The notes: a model not told the origin generated them from the letters alone. Numbered from the stretch's first letter, positions 1-8,815 are shown. The stretch: DNA of 30,469 nt from Actinomycetota bacterium (GCA_011682565.1 JAACEJ010000002.1:1-30469); one strand, 5' to 3'. Translations and numbers: made by a program.

Positions 1-1081
1 GACCGTAGGAGCGGGCAATTCTGAAAATACGCAGCCAGCCGTCCACGGACATGTCGGGATAGCCGGTCAGCGGGAAAATGCAGCATTCTAATGTTCCTCG
101 CAAAAATGTCGGTCTGCCATTTACCGTAAATTGTCTGCCTTTGGTTTTGAACTCGCGCAAACCAAAATCGACCGTTTTTTCGTCGTGAAATTTTTGCTGA
201 CCTGATTGCCCTGAAAATGATATCCGCATGTGATACATGGCCGGATTGAATTCATCCCACAGCAGAGCATCCTTGCCCAGGGGATAGACGAGTTCAATGA
301 CCGTCTCTTTATTTTGCAGCGTGATCCGACGACTGATCGCCCTGGCGGCATGTTGCCGTTTCGCATTCCAATTCTCCGCCGCAAAAATAAGCGTCCCGCC
401 CGTTTTTCCGCCGCTGTTGTTGTGCATGATCAGATGCACACGAACGGATATGTTCTCCACATCGGCATAAAGCTGCACCTCGCCGATATGCACCCTGTCC
501 CTGGCCTGCAATTCAATTTTGCCGATAATGCCGTTCCAATTCGTTTGCGTGTGCTCGGTGATGGCATGCGCGTTACTGCCAATGTTGTATTTCATGGTGT
601 TGTTAACCCGAATGCTAAGGGAATGTTTTCCGGGCGTCAACACCTCCGATAAATCATAAATGTGCGGTGTACTCAAACTTTCGCGCATATCAAAATAAAT
701 ATCGTCAACATAGAGCTTTGTCTCCCAGTGGCAGCGTTCCAGATAGAGGGTGATCTCTTTTCCTTGCCAACTCTCCGGGATGTCGACATCCCTCTGATAG
801 ACGACCGGCCCGACATATTCATACTCCCGATTCAGATGCCAGGGATTTTTGCCCATGGTCCTTATTCCCAGGCGATTCTCATCCAGCGACCCGGGCAGAT
901 GCGCGGTGTATGGAAATTCCAATTTATGACGGAATCTTTTTCGAATGCGAAAATCCCGCGTTACATCGATCTTACAACGCCAGTCGCCGGCGAGGTTGAT
1001 GGTTCGGCAGGTCGTCTCGTCGCTCTTTGCGCTTGTTGCGAATGCAAGCAGAATAATAAAAATGATCGGTTCATACTTCAT
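1..1081 (-). CDS. Secreted glycoside hydrolase family 2 enzyme, N-terminal part (runs off left edge)
   Basis: Reading the minus strand from ATG at 1081 gives 360 codons without a stop up to the window edge. Residues 1-20 are a signal peptide (hydrophobic IIFIILLAFATSA). A GH2 sugar-binding jelly-roll follows (about 25-190, starting NLAGDWR), then an immunoglobulin-like domain (about 195-305). The TIM barrel begins with GLREFKTKGRQFTVNGRPTF, FLRG (326-329) and the segment IFPLTGYP. These are hallmarks of the GH2 clade that includes many uncharacterised beta-galactosidase/glucuronidase-like enzymes. The catalytic glutamates lie beyond the edge, so substrate cannot be assigned. A GGAGG ribosome-binding site lies about 10 nt before the ATG. 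The gene follows the propeller gene by 96 nt on the same strand, consistent with co-transcription in a glycan-degradation block. GH2 membership is firm; specificity is not known. Confidence 0.85.
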   Translation of the reverse strand, partial: MKYEPIIFIILLAFATSAKSDETTCRTINLAGDWRCKIDVTRDFRIRKRFRHKLEFPYTAHLPGSLDENRLGIRTMGKNPWHLNREYEYVGPVVYQRDVDIPESWQGKEITLYLERCHWETKLYVDDIYFDMRESLSTPHIYDLSEVLTPGKHSLSIRVNNTMKYNIGSNAHAITEHTQTNWNGIIGKIELQARDRVHIGEVQLYADVENISVRVHLIMHNNSGGKTGGTLIFAAENWNAKRQHAARAISRRITLQNKETVIELVYPLGKDALLWDEFNPAMYHMRISFSGQSGQQKFHDEKTVDFGLREFKTKGRQFTVNGRPTFLRGTLECCIFPLTGYPDMSVDGWLRIFRIARSYG

Positions 1082-1177
1082 GCCGTTTTAACCTCCATTG
1101 CCTGGTCGGCAACAATGCTTCACATTTGTTTAATTATTTTTTGGATAAACTTGCTTGTGGTTCAATTAAGCTCCCGA

Positions 1178-2401
1178 TCAAAATCCCGCAACAGTCCACA
1201 AATAGGATGATCTGTGATGATTGTCATTCTCGGCCAAATACAATTTTCCTTTTTTATCTACTGCCATTTCATGTATGCGAGCAGGAATATTTCCATGCTC
1301 ATCTTTTATTTTGTCGAGCAAGGTTACGGCTTTGTCACCGGGATTCCATTTAAACAATTGTGTATCGCCCTTAATGCCTCCGCCGCCGTACAAGGTTCCG
1401 TTGTCATTCATGGTTAATGCCGGCAATCTTCCGGCAGGCATGACGTTTGCAATTTTCTCAACTTTTGGAGAACGAGTATCTATTCGACACAAGGTTCCGG
1501 CAGTCGATCCCGTATAGATATATCGCTTTCCATCGAATAACATGGAATCACAAAAGCCCAGGTCTTCCTTGTGGCGTGTTTGGTCACGATGAAAGGGAAT
1601 ATCTCTTTCCTGAGGAGGATCACTTGCAAGCTGATCCTTATCAGCTTTTCTCGATAAACCAAAATCAAACCAGTCAAACTTGTCGGTGGCCGGATGATAA
1701 CGAAACAAACGCACGGGTGTTTTACTTTGTACTTCGTCAAAAGCACGGGTTTCAGCATACGTTCCCCAAAGATACCCTTGGTTATCAACGACTGCATTAT
1801 GAGCCTGCACAAAGGAGGTTGCATTGGTGAGATATGCCAAATTTGTGAATTGCCTGCTCTTTATATCATAGCAAATTAAAAATTCGGCAGGATAAGTAAA
1901 ACAATAAATTTTGCCACGTTTGAAATCTGCAGCTATGGATTGGATGTAGAGATGAGGGAAAGGTATCCCAAGCACCGTATAACTGCCGTCTTTTGGGGAA
2001 TATCGAATTAATTTCCCGCCTATAGCTTCATGTTGCTGATCAATATCATGAAGGAGTGAAGTGCCGAAATAATAATTTCCATCATCAGGATTTTTCAACA
2101 AAGTTCTGTGTATTTTGACGTCGAATCTGTCGACATGTTTTTGTGCATTTAGGGACTCGAATCTATCCTGATCAGGCCAAAACCGATAAAGAATATCACT
2201 ATACATGGCATTCAAACCACAATAAAGGCAGCCCTCCTCCTCGCCCCACGTAACGGCATCAAAACTTATCCATCCTGTTCGGTAAGACTCGTCATTGTAA
2301 AGTTTATGGTAAGACCATCTACCTTCAACTTTACTTTGCCAGTTATCAAACTTGTAATTTCTTAAAATATGAGAATGAATTATCATATCTTTGTTTTTCA
2401 T
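1178..2401 (-). CDS. Beta-propeller-like protein of unknown function
   Basis: A 407-residue protein with no signal peptide or membrane segment. It carries recurring blade-like motifs of the kind GKIYCFTYPAEF, GYLWGTYAE, KRYIYTGSTAGTLCRID, GTLYGGGG and GKLYLAENDNH, typical of six- to seven-bladed propellers of the NHL/SMP-30/oligogalacturonate-lyase type. I do not recognise a catalytic motif, so no function is given. An in-frame start 18 codons upstream (2455) exists, but it lacks a ribosome-binding site and its extra codons lie inside a large inverted repeat. The ATG at 2401 is preceded by GGAAAAGGG and is preferred. It sits between the alpha-glucuronidase-like gene and the GH2 gene on the same strand, so a role in the same glycan pathway is inferred. 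A cytoplasmic location is unusual among its secreted neighbours. Confidence 0.65.
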   Translation of the reverse strand: MKNKDMIIHSHILRNYKFDNWQSKVEGRWSYHKLYNDESYRTGWISFDAVTWGEEEGCLYCGLNAMYSDILYRFWPDQDRFESLNAQKHVDRFDVKIHRTLLKNPDDGNYYFGTSLLHDIDQQHEAIGGKLIRYSPKDGSYTVLGIPFPHLYIQSIAADFKRGKIYCFTYPAEFLICYDIKSRQFTNLAYLTNATSFVQAHNAVVDNQGYLWGTYAETRAFDEVQSKTPVRLFRYHPATDKFDWFDFGLSRKADKDQLASDPPQERDIPFHRDQTRHKEDLGFCDSMLFDGKRYIYTGSTAGTLCRIDTRSPKVEKIANVMPAGRLPALTMNDNGTLYGGGGIKGDTQLFKWNPGDKAVTLLDKIKDEHGNIPARIHEMAVDKKGKLYLAENDNHHRSSYLWTVAGF

Positions 2402-2424
2402 CGTTCTTACCCTTTTCCATGAAA

Positions 2425-2482
2425 GAGTAACTCGTAAAAAGTCCTCAAGTGTCATTGCTTTTCGAGTTTTTACGAATTACTC
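2425..2482. repeat. Imperfect inverted repeat upstream of the propeller gene
   Basis: Arms 2425-2443 and 2464-2482 are reverse complements at 17 of 19 positions (GAGTAACTCGTAAAAAGTC against the complement of the right arm), with a 20-nt loop. It fills the space just before the chosen start at 2401. It could be an mRNA hairpin, an operator, or the remnant of a small mobile element. Confidence 0.6.
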
Positions 2483-2521
2483 ATGCAATAAAACGTCCAA
2501 TGCAATTTTCCGCTCATTATT

Positions 2522-5500
2522 TTATTTCTCAAACTCCGGCAACTGTGTGCGAAAATCATACGTATCCAGATTGACATTGAACATCCAGTTACGTCCGGCT
2601 TGCATCATCAGCAGTACCAGCAAATTTTTTCCTTTTTTCAGCTTGATCGGAACAGCGGCCATGTTGTATTCAAAAGCATGTTTATCCGGATATTCATAGA
2701 CGATCTTTCCGTTCAGCCATACGTACACGCCGTCGTTGTGGCCGATACGCAGGGTGGTTTCAATGTCTTTGTCGCACACGATCTCCGTGGCGGCATAGGC
2801 GTAGCAGTTCTCGTGCGGGTCGAGTTGTTTGTCCAGACGCACAATGCTCCGGTCGCCGATCTCCGCTTCCTTCCACTGGAGATCGGTTCGCCCGATGGGG
2901 TACATGTCCCGCCCCTTTTCCCTGGGATAGCCGGGAAAGGACTGCGAGATGACGAACGCCTTGACCTGCGCCGGTTGATCGACGATCTTGTAGCCCTCGA
3001 CGCCAATTTTACCGTCGCCCGTCAATTGCAGCGTCAGCATGTGCTCGCCGGCAGCCAGCGCCGGGACGTAAAAATCCTCGAACGCCGGCAAAATCGAGCC
3101 GACGTCCCGGGTGCAGGTCAGCACGCCGACGGGACGATCATCGATAAATATTTTGGCCGCGCCATAGTCCCGGCTCACGGCCTTGCCGATGGTCAATTGA
3201 TAATCGGAGTATTTATCGACGTTGAAGGTGAAACGAACACGGCCGTTGCCGCTGTATTCGTAAAAGCGACCCGGACGTCCCATTTTGGATATCTCCTGCC
3301 ATTCCACGATGCGCACTTTGGCACCGTCAAGCTTTCCGTAGGAGGCGATGCGCATCTCCGGCGGCAGACCGCGATCCCACGGTTCCACGACGCGGTAGGG
3401 CGTTTGCAAACGCGAGTCGGGAAAGCGTGTAGCATTGCCGTAGCAGTCGGTGGCGACGACGGAGTAGAGGATACCCTCGTAGGTGAGTGGAATGTCCGCG
3501 TAAAAAGTATGGCTCTCGAATCTCCGTTGCATGGGAATCGGCTTACGCCATTCCACCGTGCCCGGCAGCAGCTTCCATGCCGCCCGGACGCTGTCTACGC
3601 CCGAAGCGTCGGTGACGACGGCTTCCACGTGCGCAACGCCATGCTCCTTGTCGATGACGATGCCGGCTTCATTCCAGGCTACGTCCGGCCCCTGGTCGTC
3701 ACAGGTAATGAACGTGCGGTACGGCTGTTTTTTGCCGTTTTCGGGAACGGTCATCTTTTGCGAGCCGTCGTTGACGGTGAACCAATAGTTCAGCACGTTG
3801 CCTTCATGCAGCCTGTCGCCGGGCACGACCGCCTGCCACGTCCATTTTTCCGTCGGCGTCAAGGAGACGGTCTGCGCTTTGTCAGCGCCGACGGTGTAAT
3901 GCAACTGCACCTCGGCCTTTACCGACGCCGTCGTCCCCAGCACGAGAGGCAGATTAACGTACGGCCGGGTTCTGAACGTGGGCACATAGCCGCTCTTCAG
4001 CGCACGGGAATCCCCGGCCTCCCGGATCACTTCGCGCACCCGCGTCAAATCAGCCTGTAAATCCGGCAACTGGTCCGACCAAGTAAACGCCTCGCCCGTG
4101 CGCAGGGGATCGTAGATCGGCTTGTACTGGGCTTCGGCGGTCGCCGCTAATTTTTTCCAATAGTCCGTAGCCCTGAGCACGCAACGTTCCGCCTTGACAA
4201 GCTGCGACACATCGTCCGTTTTGTAATAAAACTGCAGGGCGACGGCGGCGCGATCCTTTTCCGCATAATAACGCGCCAGCCAGGCCAGTGCTTCTACGTC
4301 CGTTTTCACATGCCGCCACTCTTTTTTCGATTTCGAGGCCTCGGTTCCTTCGAGCAGTTCAAATATCTGATCCGCCAGTTGGTCAAATTCTTGCGCCGCC
4401 ATCAGCGGCGTGATTTTGCCGTTGACACTTTCGGACAGGCGGGCCTGAGCATAATCAGCGCAGTTCAGATAAACGTGCCGATCCAGCACGGGAGATCGGG
4501 CGAAATAGTCGATGTCATAGATTTTATCGTTTCGATGGTAGGAATCGACAATGGCGTTTCCGGTCTCAAATTCCGGCGCCATCAGGCGATGATCCGGGCC
4601 ATGCGCATGATGCCGGAAGATGAGCGGCACGACCCGGCTGGCCGTCGTGGTCAAACGATATATCTTTCGGCCGGCTTCCGCCCCATAGTGCTCGATAAAG
4701 GTGTTCACAAAGACGCTGTCCGGCGTGTTCGGGTCGTAGCCGAGGCGGCCCCAGGTGAGATACCACGACCAGTAGCGTTCCGGCATGTAGCGCATATAAT
4801 CCGCTTCCTGTGAATTTTTAAAAACCCGCTCCGGCTCCTGGTGAAAGTAGGCGGTGATCGGTTCCATGGTAAAGCCGATGGCTTTGCCAAAGGTGCAGGA
4901 ACGCATGGTGCGGCGGGCGAATTCTGCATCGTTCCACGGGAACAGCCGGTGCGTGCCGTTGGAGCGGATTTGCCAGATAATTTGCCAGTAACGCGGATAG
5001 TTCAGGAACTCGCCGTAAGAGTTGTCCCGCCAGATATCGGGATAGAACTCGGCCTCCTCGAAAGCGCAAAGTGCGTGATAGGGGGCGGCCAGGTGCTCGC
5101 CGTTGTATTTGATTTCCAGATAAAAATGGCCCGGATATTTCATGCCGATTTTGGACAGGCTGCGAAAATTGGCCAGCCAGTGCCGCGTGTACAGGCGGAT
5201 GTCTTTTCGCCCGGATTTTGCGACGCCGTCGATGTAGGATTTTTCAAAAAAATCGGCGCTTTTGCCCGACTCGCCGATGCGGAATCCGAACATCCACAGC
5301 TTTGGCACGCGGCGCAGCAACTCGGCAATGGCCCAACTGATGTACTCGACCATCTTTTTCTCATCGCCCATGTTGACGTTGGGGATGTCGGCGGAATAGT
5401 TCATCAACGATACGTGAACGCCGTGGTCTTCGGCAATATCCACAATACGTTTGAGCATGGCCAGGTTACGTTCCTGGTTTTCCTCCGGCCATATTGCCTC

Positions 5501-6154
5501 GGGCATGGCCGGATATTTGATAAAAAACGGCAGCAGGTTGGGAAAATTGGTTAACGGGAAGCGGTACATGGCGTGAATGTCGCACAGGTTGTAGCGGTTG
5601 CGGGCGAGCATAGCGAAATAATTCTGCCAATACTGTTCATCATAGAACCATTTTGAAATGCCGGCCCGTTTGGTCTCGACGGTAATAAACGGATTGTCGG
5701 CCCTAATCTGCAACGCCGGTTCGTCAAAAGCCGCATGAATGTTCTCCAACACGGCCTCGCCCCGACCGGGTGCAAATTTAATTTGTTCCGTCAATGCAAA
5801 AATGCCATACATCAACCCGACGGCGTCTGAGCCGGCTACGCTCGTCTTTTTGTCCTGCACGGAAATGCGGAAGGATTCGGGCTTTTCCCAGTTCTGCGCT
5901 GTATTTTCATCCGGCGAAATGATTTCGATCAAATAACCGTCGACCTCGGCGGCTTTATTTTTTAAAAAGCTGAAAGTGATCCCTTTTGCCGTCAGGGCGG
6001 ATTGCAAATCTCCCAGGGCAAATTGCGGCGGGGATTCTAATCCTCCCTTGATTGAGATTAGCAACTCATGGCCAAAGAGCGGACAAGCCATTAGCACAAA
6101 GACAAAAAGAATAAATATTATAGACCCAATCATTGTATTTTTGAAAAAAGTCAT
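2522..6154 (-). CDS. Large secreted glycoside hydrolase, alpha-glucuronidase (GH67/GH115)-like, multidomain
   Basis: About 1210 residues. A hydrophobic signal segment (about 8-28) ends in LMACPLFG, which could be a lipobox Cys or an ordinary cleavage site. Residues about 35-135 resemble the non-catalytic N-terminal domain of GH67/GH20 enzymes (GLMYGIFALTEQIK). A TIM-barrel-like region follows (about 145-600), with NRYNLCDIHAMYRFP, WMFGFRIGESG and YLEIKYNGEH; the glutamates in the last two are candidate catalytic residues. Then come a helical region, two Ig-like beta domains (about 740-930), a galactose-binding-like module (about 950-1070) and a C-terminal module containing IGHNDGVYVWLNGK. An AGGAG lies 5 nt before ATG 6154; a second ATG at 6157 and a TTG at 6169 are alternatives. 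The family is far longer than classical GH67 (about 700 residues). The glycosidase call is moderately sure, the substrate (a uronate-containing glycan) is inference. Confidence 0.6.
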   Translation of the reverse strand: MTFFKNTMIGSIIFILFVFVLMACPLFGHELLISIKGGLESPPQFALGDLQSALTAKGITFSFLKNKAAEVDGYLIEIISPDENTAQNWEKPESFRISVQDKKTSVAGSDAVGLMYGIFALTEQIKFAPGRGEAVLENIHAAFDEPALQIRADNPFITVETKRAGISKWFYDEQYWQNYFAMLARNRYNLCDIHAMYRFPLTNFPNLLPFFIKYPAMPEAIWPEENQERNLAMLKRIVDIAEDHGVHVSLMNYSADIPNVNMGDEKKMVEYISWAIAELLRRVPKLWMFGFRIGESGKSADFFEKSYIDGVAKSGRKDIRLYTRHWLANFRSLSKIGMKYPGHFYLEIKYNGEHLAAPYHALCAFEEAEFYPDIWRDNSYGEFLNYPRYWQIIWQIRSNGTHRLFPWNDAEFARRTMRSCTFGKAIGFTMEPITAYFHQEPERVFKNSQEADYMRYMPERYWSWYLTWGRLGYDPNTPDSVFVNTFIEHYGAEAGRKIYRLTTTASRVVPLIFRHHAHGPDHRLMAPEFETGNAIVDSYHRNDKIYDIDYFARSPVLDRHVYLNCADYAQARLSESVNGKITPLMAAQEFDQLADQIFELLEGTEASKSKKEWRHVKTDVEALAWLARYYAEKDRAAVALQFYYKTDDVSQLVKAERCVLRATDYWKKLAATAEAQYKPIYDPLRTGEAFTWSDQLPDLQADLTRVREVIREAGDSRALKSGYVPTFRTRPYVNLPLVLGTTASVKAEVQLHYTVGADKAQTVSLTPTEKWTWQAVVPGDRLHEGNVLNYWFTVNDGSQKMTVPENGKKQPYRTFITCDDQGPDVAWNEAGIVIDKEHGVAHVEAVVTDASGVDSVRAAWKLLPGTVEWRKPIPMQRRFESHTFYADIPLTYEGILYSVVATDCYGNATRFPDSRLQTPYRVVEPWDRGLPPEMRIASYGKLDGAKVRIVEWQEISKMGRPGRFYEYSGNGRVRFTFNVDKYSDYQLTIGKAVSRDYGAAKIFIDDRPVGVLTCTRDVGSILPAFEDFYVPALAAGEHMLTLQLTGDGKIGVEGYKIVDQPAQVKAFVISQSFPGYPREKGRDMYPIGRTDLQWKEAEIGDRSIVRLDKQLDPHENCYAYAATEIVCDKDIETTLRIGHNDGVYVWLNGKIVYEYPDKHAFEYNMAAVPIKLKKGKNLLVLLMMQAGRNWMFNVNLDTYDFRTQLPEFEK

Positions 6155-6234
6155 CATCTCTCCTATCAATTTTTAAAATTTGCAAACAACAAAATAGCGC
6201 AAATTTCACAAAAAATCCAGTTTAACTTCCGTTT

Positions 6235-6257
6235 CGTCCCAAATTGAATTAGGGACG
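6235..6257. repeat. Small CGTCCC/GGGACG palindrome, copy 1
   Basis: CGTCCC (6235-6240) pairs with GGGACG (6252-6257) across an 11-nt loop, and the right arm continues as GAGGAG. A related palindrome is at 29342-29370; both share GGGACGGAGGA followed by an A-rich stretch. Confidence 0.5.
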
Positions 6258-6271
6258 GAGGAGAAAGTCAG

Positions 6272-6358
6272 ATGCTTAAGAAAATGATGAACAGCGTCAA
6301 AATGATGGTTCTTTTCATTGTAAACTTTTGGCTATCGTTTAGACCTCAAAGGTCTTGA
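6272..6358 (+). CDS. Possible 28-residue signal-peptide-like ORF
   Basis: A plus-strand ORF starts at ATG 6272, 8 nt after a strong GGAGGAG sequence. It encodes a basic N-terminus followed by a hydrophobic stretch (KMMVLFIVNFWLS), and ends in a TGA inside the 33-bp palindrome. It looks like the start of a secreted-protein gene whose body is missing, or a chance ORF next to a purine-rich repeat arm. There is no homology evidence. It is convergent with the beta-helix gene and divergent from the alpha-glucuronidase-like gene. Confidence 0.2.
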   Translation: MLKKMMNSVKMMVLFIVNFWLSFRPQRS

Positions 6359-6373
6359 AGACCTTTGAGGTCT
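6341..6373. repeat. Perfect 33-bp palindrome downstream of the beta-helix gene
   Basis: AGACCTCAAAGGTCTT (6341-6356), one G, then its exact reverse complement (6358-6373). It lies 4 nt past the stop of the minus-strand beta-helix gene. In RNA it would form a 16-bp stem, but no U-run follows on the minus strand, so it is not a textbook intrinsic terminator. A REP-like interspersed palindrome or transcript-stabilising hairpin is as likely. Confidence 0.75.
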
Positions 6374-6377
6374 CTCG

Positions 6378-8450
6378 TCACTTTATCAATCCAATCTCCT
6401 CCACCGGAATCCGCTGAAACCCCGGCGGCATGGCGGGCGAGTCGTATTGAATGCGGATAGAATCGTCGTCGGTCAGCAGAATGCTTTTATCGACATCGAT
6501 GGCATTGTCCTTAAAATAGACCAGCGGTTTGGAAAATTTGGCGTCAAAGAACTCGATCCACTTGCCGCCGGCGCTGATGTTGCGGATGATTCCGTTGCCT
6601 TTGGGAAGCGCGGGATCATTCTCCAACAGATGCACGAGTTGTGGATAACGCGTGCTGTAGGGCGGCCTGTCCGGGTGAACGGCCTCGAGCCGAATGAACA
6701 GCGTGCTGTCTGTGCCGTCAAAATAATGTTTTGCCCAGCCTTTGCCGCGGGCGTCCACGTGTATGGCTGGAGCGCCATCGATAAAAACATTGTTTTCCAC
6801 CAGGTTGTCCCTGCCACCGCCGATCATCACCGAACGACCCGCTTTGTAAAAGATGTTACCGAAAATCGTTGCGCCGCTGGACCAGTCGTCGAGATAGACG
6901 GCCATCACATCGGTAAAGCCTTTCCGGCCTTCGACGCCGTGCAAATGGTGAAAATAATTGTAGCGAATCACCGTGCCCCGCTGCGTCCAGTCGCGGCCGT
7001 TGTACAAAGCGCCGGCGTCGCCGGTTTCCATGCAGACGTGATGAATTTCATTGTATTCGATGAGATGATCGTTGCCCCAGAAAGAGACGGCAGTGTGCGG
7101 CAGGTCGTGGATGAGGTTATGTTTGACGATATTGCCCACGCCGTACATGAAAATCGCGGCGCGGTAGGTGCGCACCCAGCGGGAACAATCGTAAATCTCA
7201 TTGTTGATGACATAATTTGCGCCGGGCGTTAACGAGGCTCGATCGCCGCCGCCGAGAATGATGCCCCCTTCGCCGGTCGAATGGATGAGGCAGTCGATGA
7301 CGCCGTTATTGTATCCGGCCAGACCGTTGTAGAGGGTATTTTTGTAAATCTCGCCGCCGGGATTGTCGATTAGTTTGCCGATGCTGACGGCCACCGTGCC
7401 CATATTGCGCAGGGTGCAGCCTTTTATCATGTTGTCACGACCGCCAACGATTTCGATGCCGGCGCCGCAAGTGTACTCAAAGGTCAGGCCCTGTAACGTA
7501 ACGTTTCTCGTGTTTTGCAGCGAGACCATCTGCGCCTGCAACAGCGAAACGAACACCCGGGCTTTCTCAATGTCGGATGGAGGCCAGAAATAGAGCAGGC
7601 CGATCTCTCTGTCGAGATACCATTCACCCGGCGAATCCAACTCTTCCAGCAGATTCAACGCATAATAGCGCTTGCCTTTGGTGTAGGGATAGCCGCCATA
7701 CGGCGCTTGCGTCAAAATCGTTCGGGCTGCAGTGTCAATGCGGGCGACCTGCACGTAAGTGTCCGCCCAATCCCATTTCCAATAGCCGTGCAGCCACACA
7801 TCCGGGGCGTCCGTCCAGCGCGATGGGCGGTTTCCGTCATAAACAAAGCCTACTCCTTCAAGCGTTTCGGGCACATCCTTAATCATCGCCCAGCCCGAAT
7901 TTGGCCAGCGAGCCAGCGTCATGGGCTCGCCATTAAAATACAACTCCAGGCCTGACGGCTGAATGGCCCGGCCAAAGCCCCTGGCTGAAAGCTTGCCAAA
8001 CCCGGTAATCTCCAGAGCCTTTAGATCGATCGTCATAATGTGATCGCGAAATGGAGGGGCGATTTTGTTGTAATTTCGAGTGTGTGGATTCAGCGCCTCA
8101 AAGCCGCTGATTTCCCTGCCACCAATAATATGCGCCTGTTCTCCGGGACAGGCACGAATGACGAGGGGAGAATCCGGGGAAGAATCGGCACCTTGCAGCA
8201 CAAGCGTGTGGCGAAACGGGTACCAGCCCTCTCGCAGGTAGATTGTCACCGGGCCGCCGGGGTTTTCCCTAACAGCGCGGACACCCCGTTCCAGCGTGAC
8301 AAAAGGGCGGTCTTTTGTCCCGGCGTTTTCATCGTTGCCTGTGGGAGAGATGTAAAACGCTTTTTCAGGGGAAGGGTTCATGCCCCGGCTGTTCGCAAAA
8401 CAGGACATAAAAAGTAATGCCAGCAATGCGATTCTTGAAATACTTTTCAT
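6378..8450 (-). CDS. Secreted right-handed parallel beta-helix protein, GH141-like
   Basis: A 690-residue protein. Residues 1-23 are a signal peptide (ALLALLFMSCFANS; a lipoprotein Cys is possible). The mature N-terminus FYISPTGNDENAGTKDRPF is the typical opening of this beta-helix family. LELYFNGEPMTLARWPN follows near residue 170, and successive helix coils follow from about 310 (TLQGLTFEYTCGAGIEI, NVTLQG, YNEIHHV, NLVENNVFID). This architecture matches proteins assigned to CAZy family GH141 (fucosidase and xylanase activities are known) and related unassigned beta-helix proteins. Specificity cannot be read from the sequence. The start ATG is preceded only by a weak AGAG. The ATG overlaps the end of the truncated ATPase relic (TGA at 8447-8449), so the relic directly abuts this gene. 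A role in pectin or hemicellulose side-chain removal is inferred from the neighbouring GH genes. Confidence 0.7.
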   Translation of the reverse strand: MKSISRIALLALLFMSCFANSRGMNPSPEKAFYISPTGNDENAGTKDRPFVTLERGVRAVRENPGGPVTIYLREGWYPFRHTLVLQGADSSPDSPLVIRACPGEQAHIIGGREISGFEALNPHTRNYNKIAPPFRDHIMTIDLKALEITGFGKLSARGFGRAIQPSGLELYFNGEPMTLARWPNSGWAMIKDVPETLEGVGFVYDGNRPSRWTDAPDVWLHGYWKWDWADTYVQVARIDTAARTILTQAPYGGYPYTKGKRYYALNLLEELDSPGEWYLDREIGLLYFWPPSDIEKARVFVSLLQAQMVSLQNTRNVTLQGLTFEYTCGAGIEIVGGRDNMIKGCTLRNMGTVAVSIGKLIDNPGGEIYKNTLYNGLAGYNNGVIDCLIHSTGEGGIILGGGDRASLTPGANYVINNEIYDCSRWVRTYRAAIFMYGVGNIVKHNLIHDLPHTAVSFWGNDHLIEYNEIHHVCMETGDAGALYNGRDWTQRGTVIRYNYFHHLHGVEGRKGFTDVMAVYLDDWSSGATIFGNIFYKAGRSVMIGGGRDNLVENNVFIDGAPAIHVDARGKGWAKHYFDGTDSTLFIRLEAVHPDRPPYSTRYPQLVHLLENDPALPKGNGIIRNISAGGKWIEFFDAKFSKPLVYFKDNAIDVDKSILLTDDDSIRIQYDSPAMPPGFQRIPVEEIGLIK

Positions 8451-8690
8451 AATAGTTGATCTCTTTTTACCATCAAAAAGTCGACTTTAGCGCTGCTGCT
8501 TTTGGCTTCGCGGGACCAATAATAGATTTCATCCTGGCCGGCGGCCACCAACTCCTGCCCCACGAATTGTTCTGCCATGGCTCCCTGATAAATACTCAGC
8601 AAATCAGTCTTTGTGTATTCCACATCAATCGGCATACCACACAAATGCTGCATCAAGCCGATGTCTAAAAGTGCTGTCCTATGCTTCGGG
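8447..8690 (-). pseudogene. Relic of an AAA/DUF4143-type ATPase (C-terminal fragment)
   Basis: The minus strand encodes about 80 in-frame residues including TALLDIGLMQHLCGMP, GAMAEQFVGQELVAAG, IYYWSREAKSSSAKVDF and LMVKRDQLL. This is the junction and start of the DUF4143 nuclease-like domain of AAA_14 ATPases, which normally continue with an IEVKSG-type motif. The whole N-terminal P-loop ATPase part (about 250 residues) and the C-terminal remainder are missing. The fragment stops at a TGA overlapping the ATG of the beta-helix gene. The earliest candidate start is TTG 8656, but the similarity extends further upstream, so this is a broken gene. It suggests a deletion or insertion junction here. 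Confidence 0.7.
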
Positions 8691-8780
8691 CCGTGGACGT
8701 AAAAACATAGATAAATTGAATTTTACAAGGTAAAAATTAACATGTTATTTTAAAAAAACAAGGTTAATATTAAAGTTTTC

Positions 8781-8809
8781 TTGACTCCAACTGGTAATAT
8801 CAATATATT
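8781..8809 (+). promoter_or_regulatory. Sigma-70-like promoter of the nrdDG-dcd unit
   Basis: TTGACT (8781-8786) and TATATT (8804-8809) are separated by exactly 17 nt. Predicted transcription would begin near 8816, precisely where the cobalamin riboswitch fold begins. Confidence 0.7.
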
Positions 8810-8815
8810 GTAAAT

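Noticed and set aside
2600..4060. Long plus-strand open frame of 486 codons opposite the alpha-glucuronidase-like gene
   Set aside because: It is antisense to a gene with clear domains and shows no recognisable protein motifs; several similar long antisense frames (for example 26032-27660) arise from the GC-rich third positions of the real genes.
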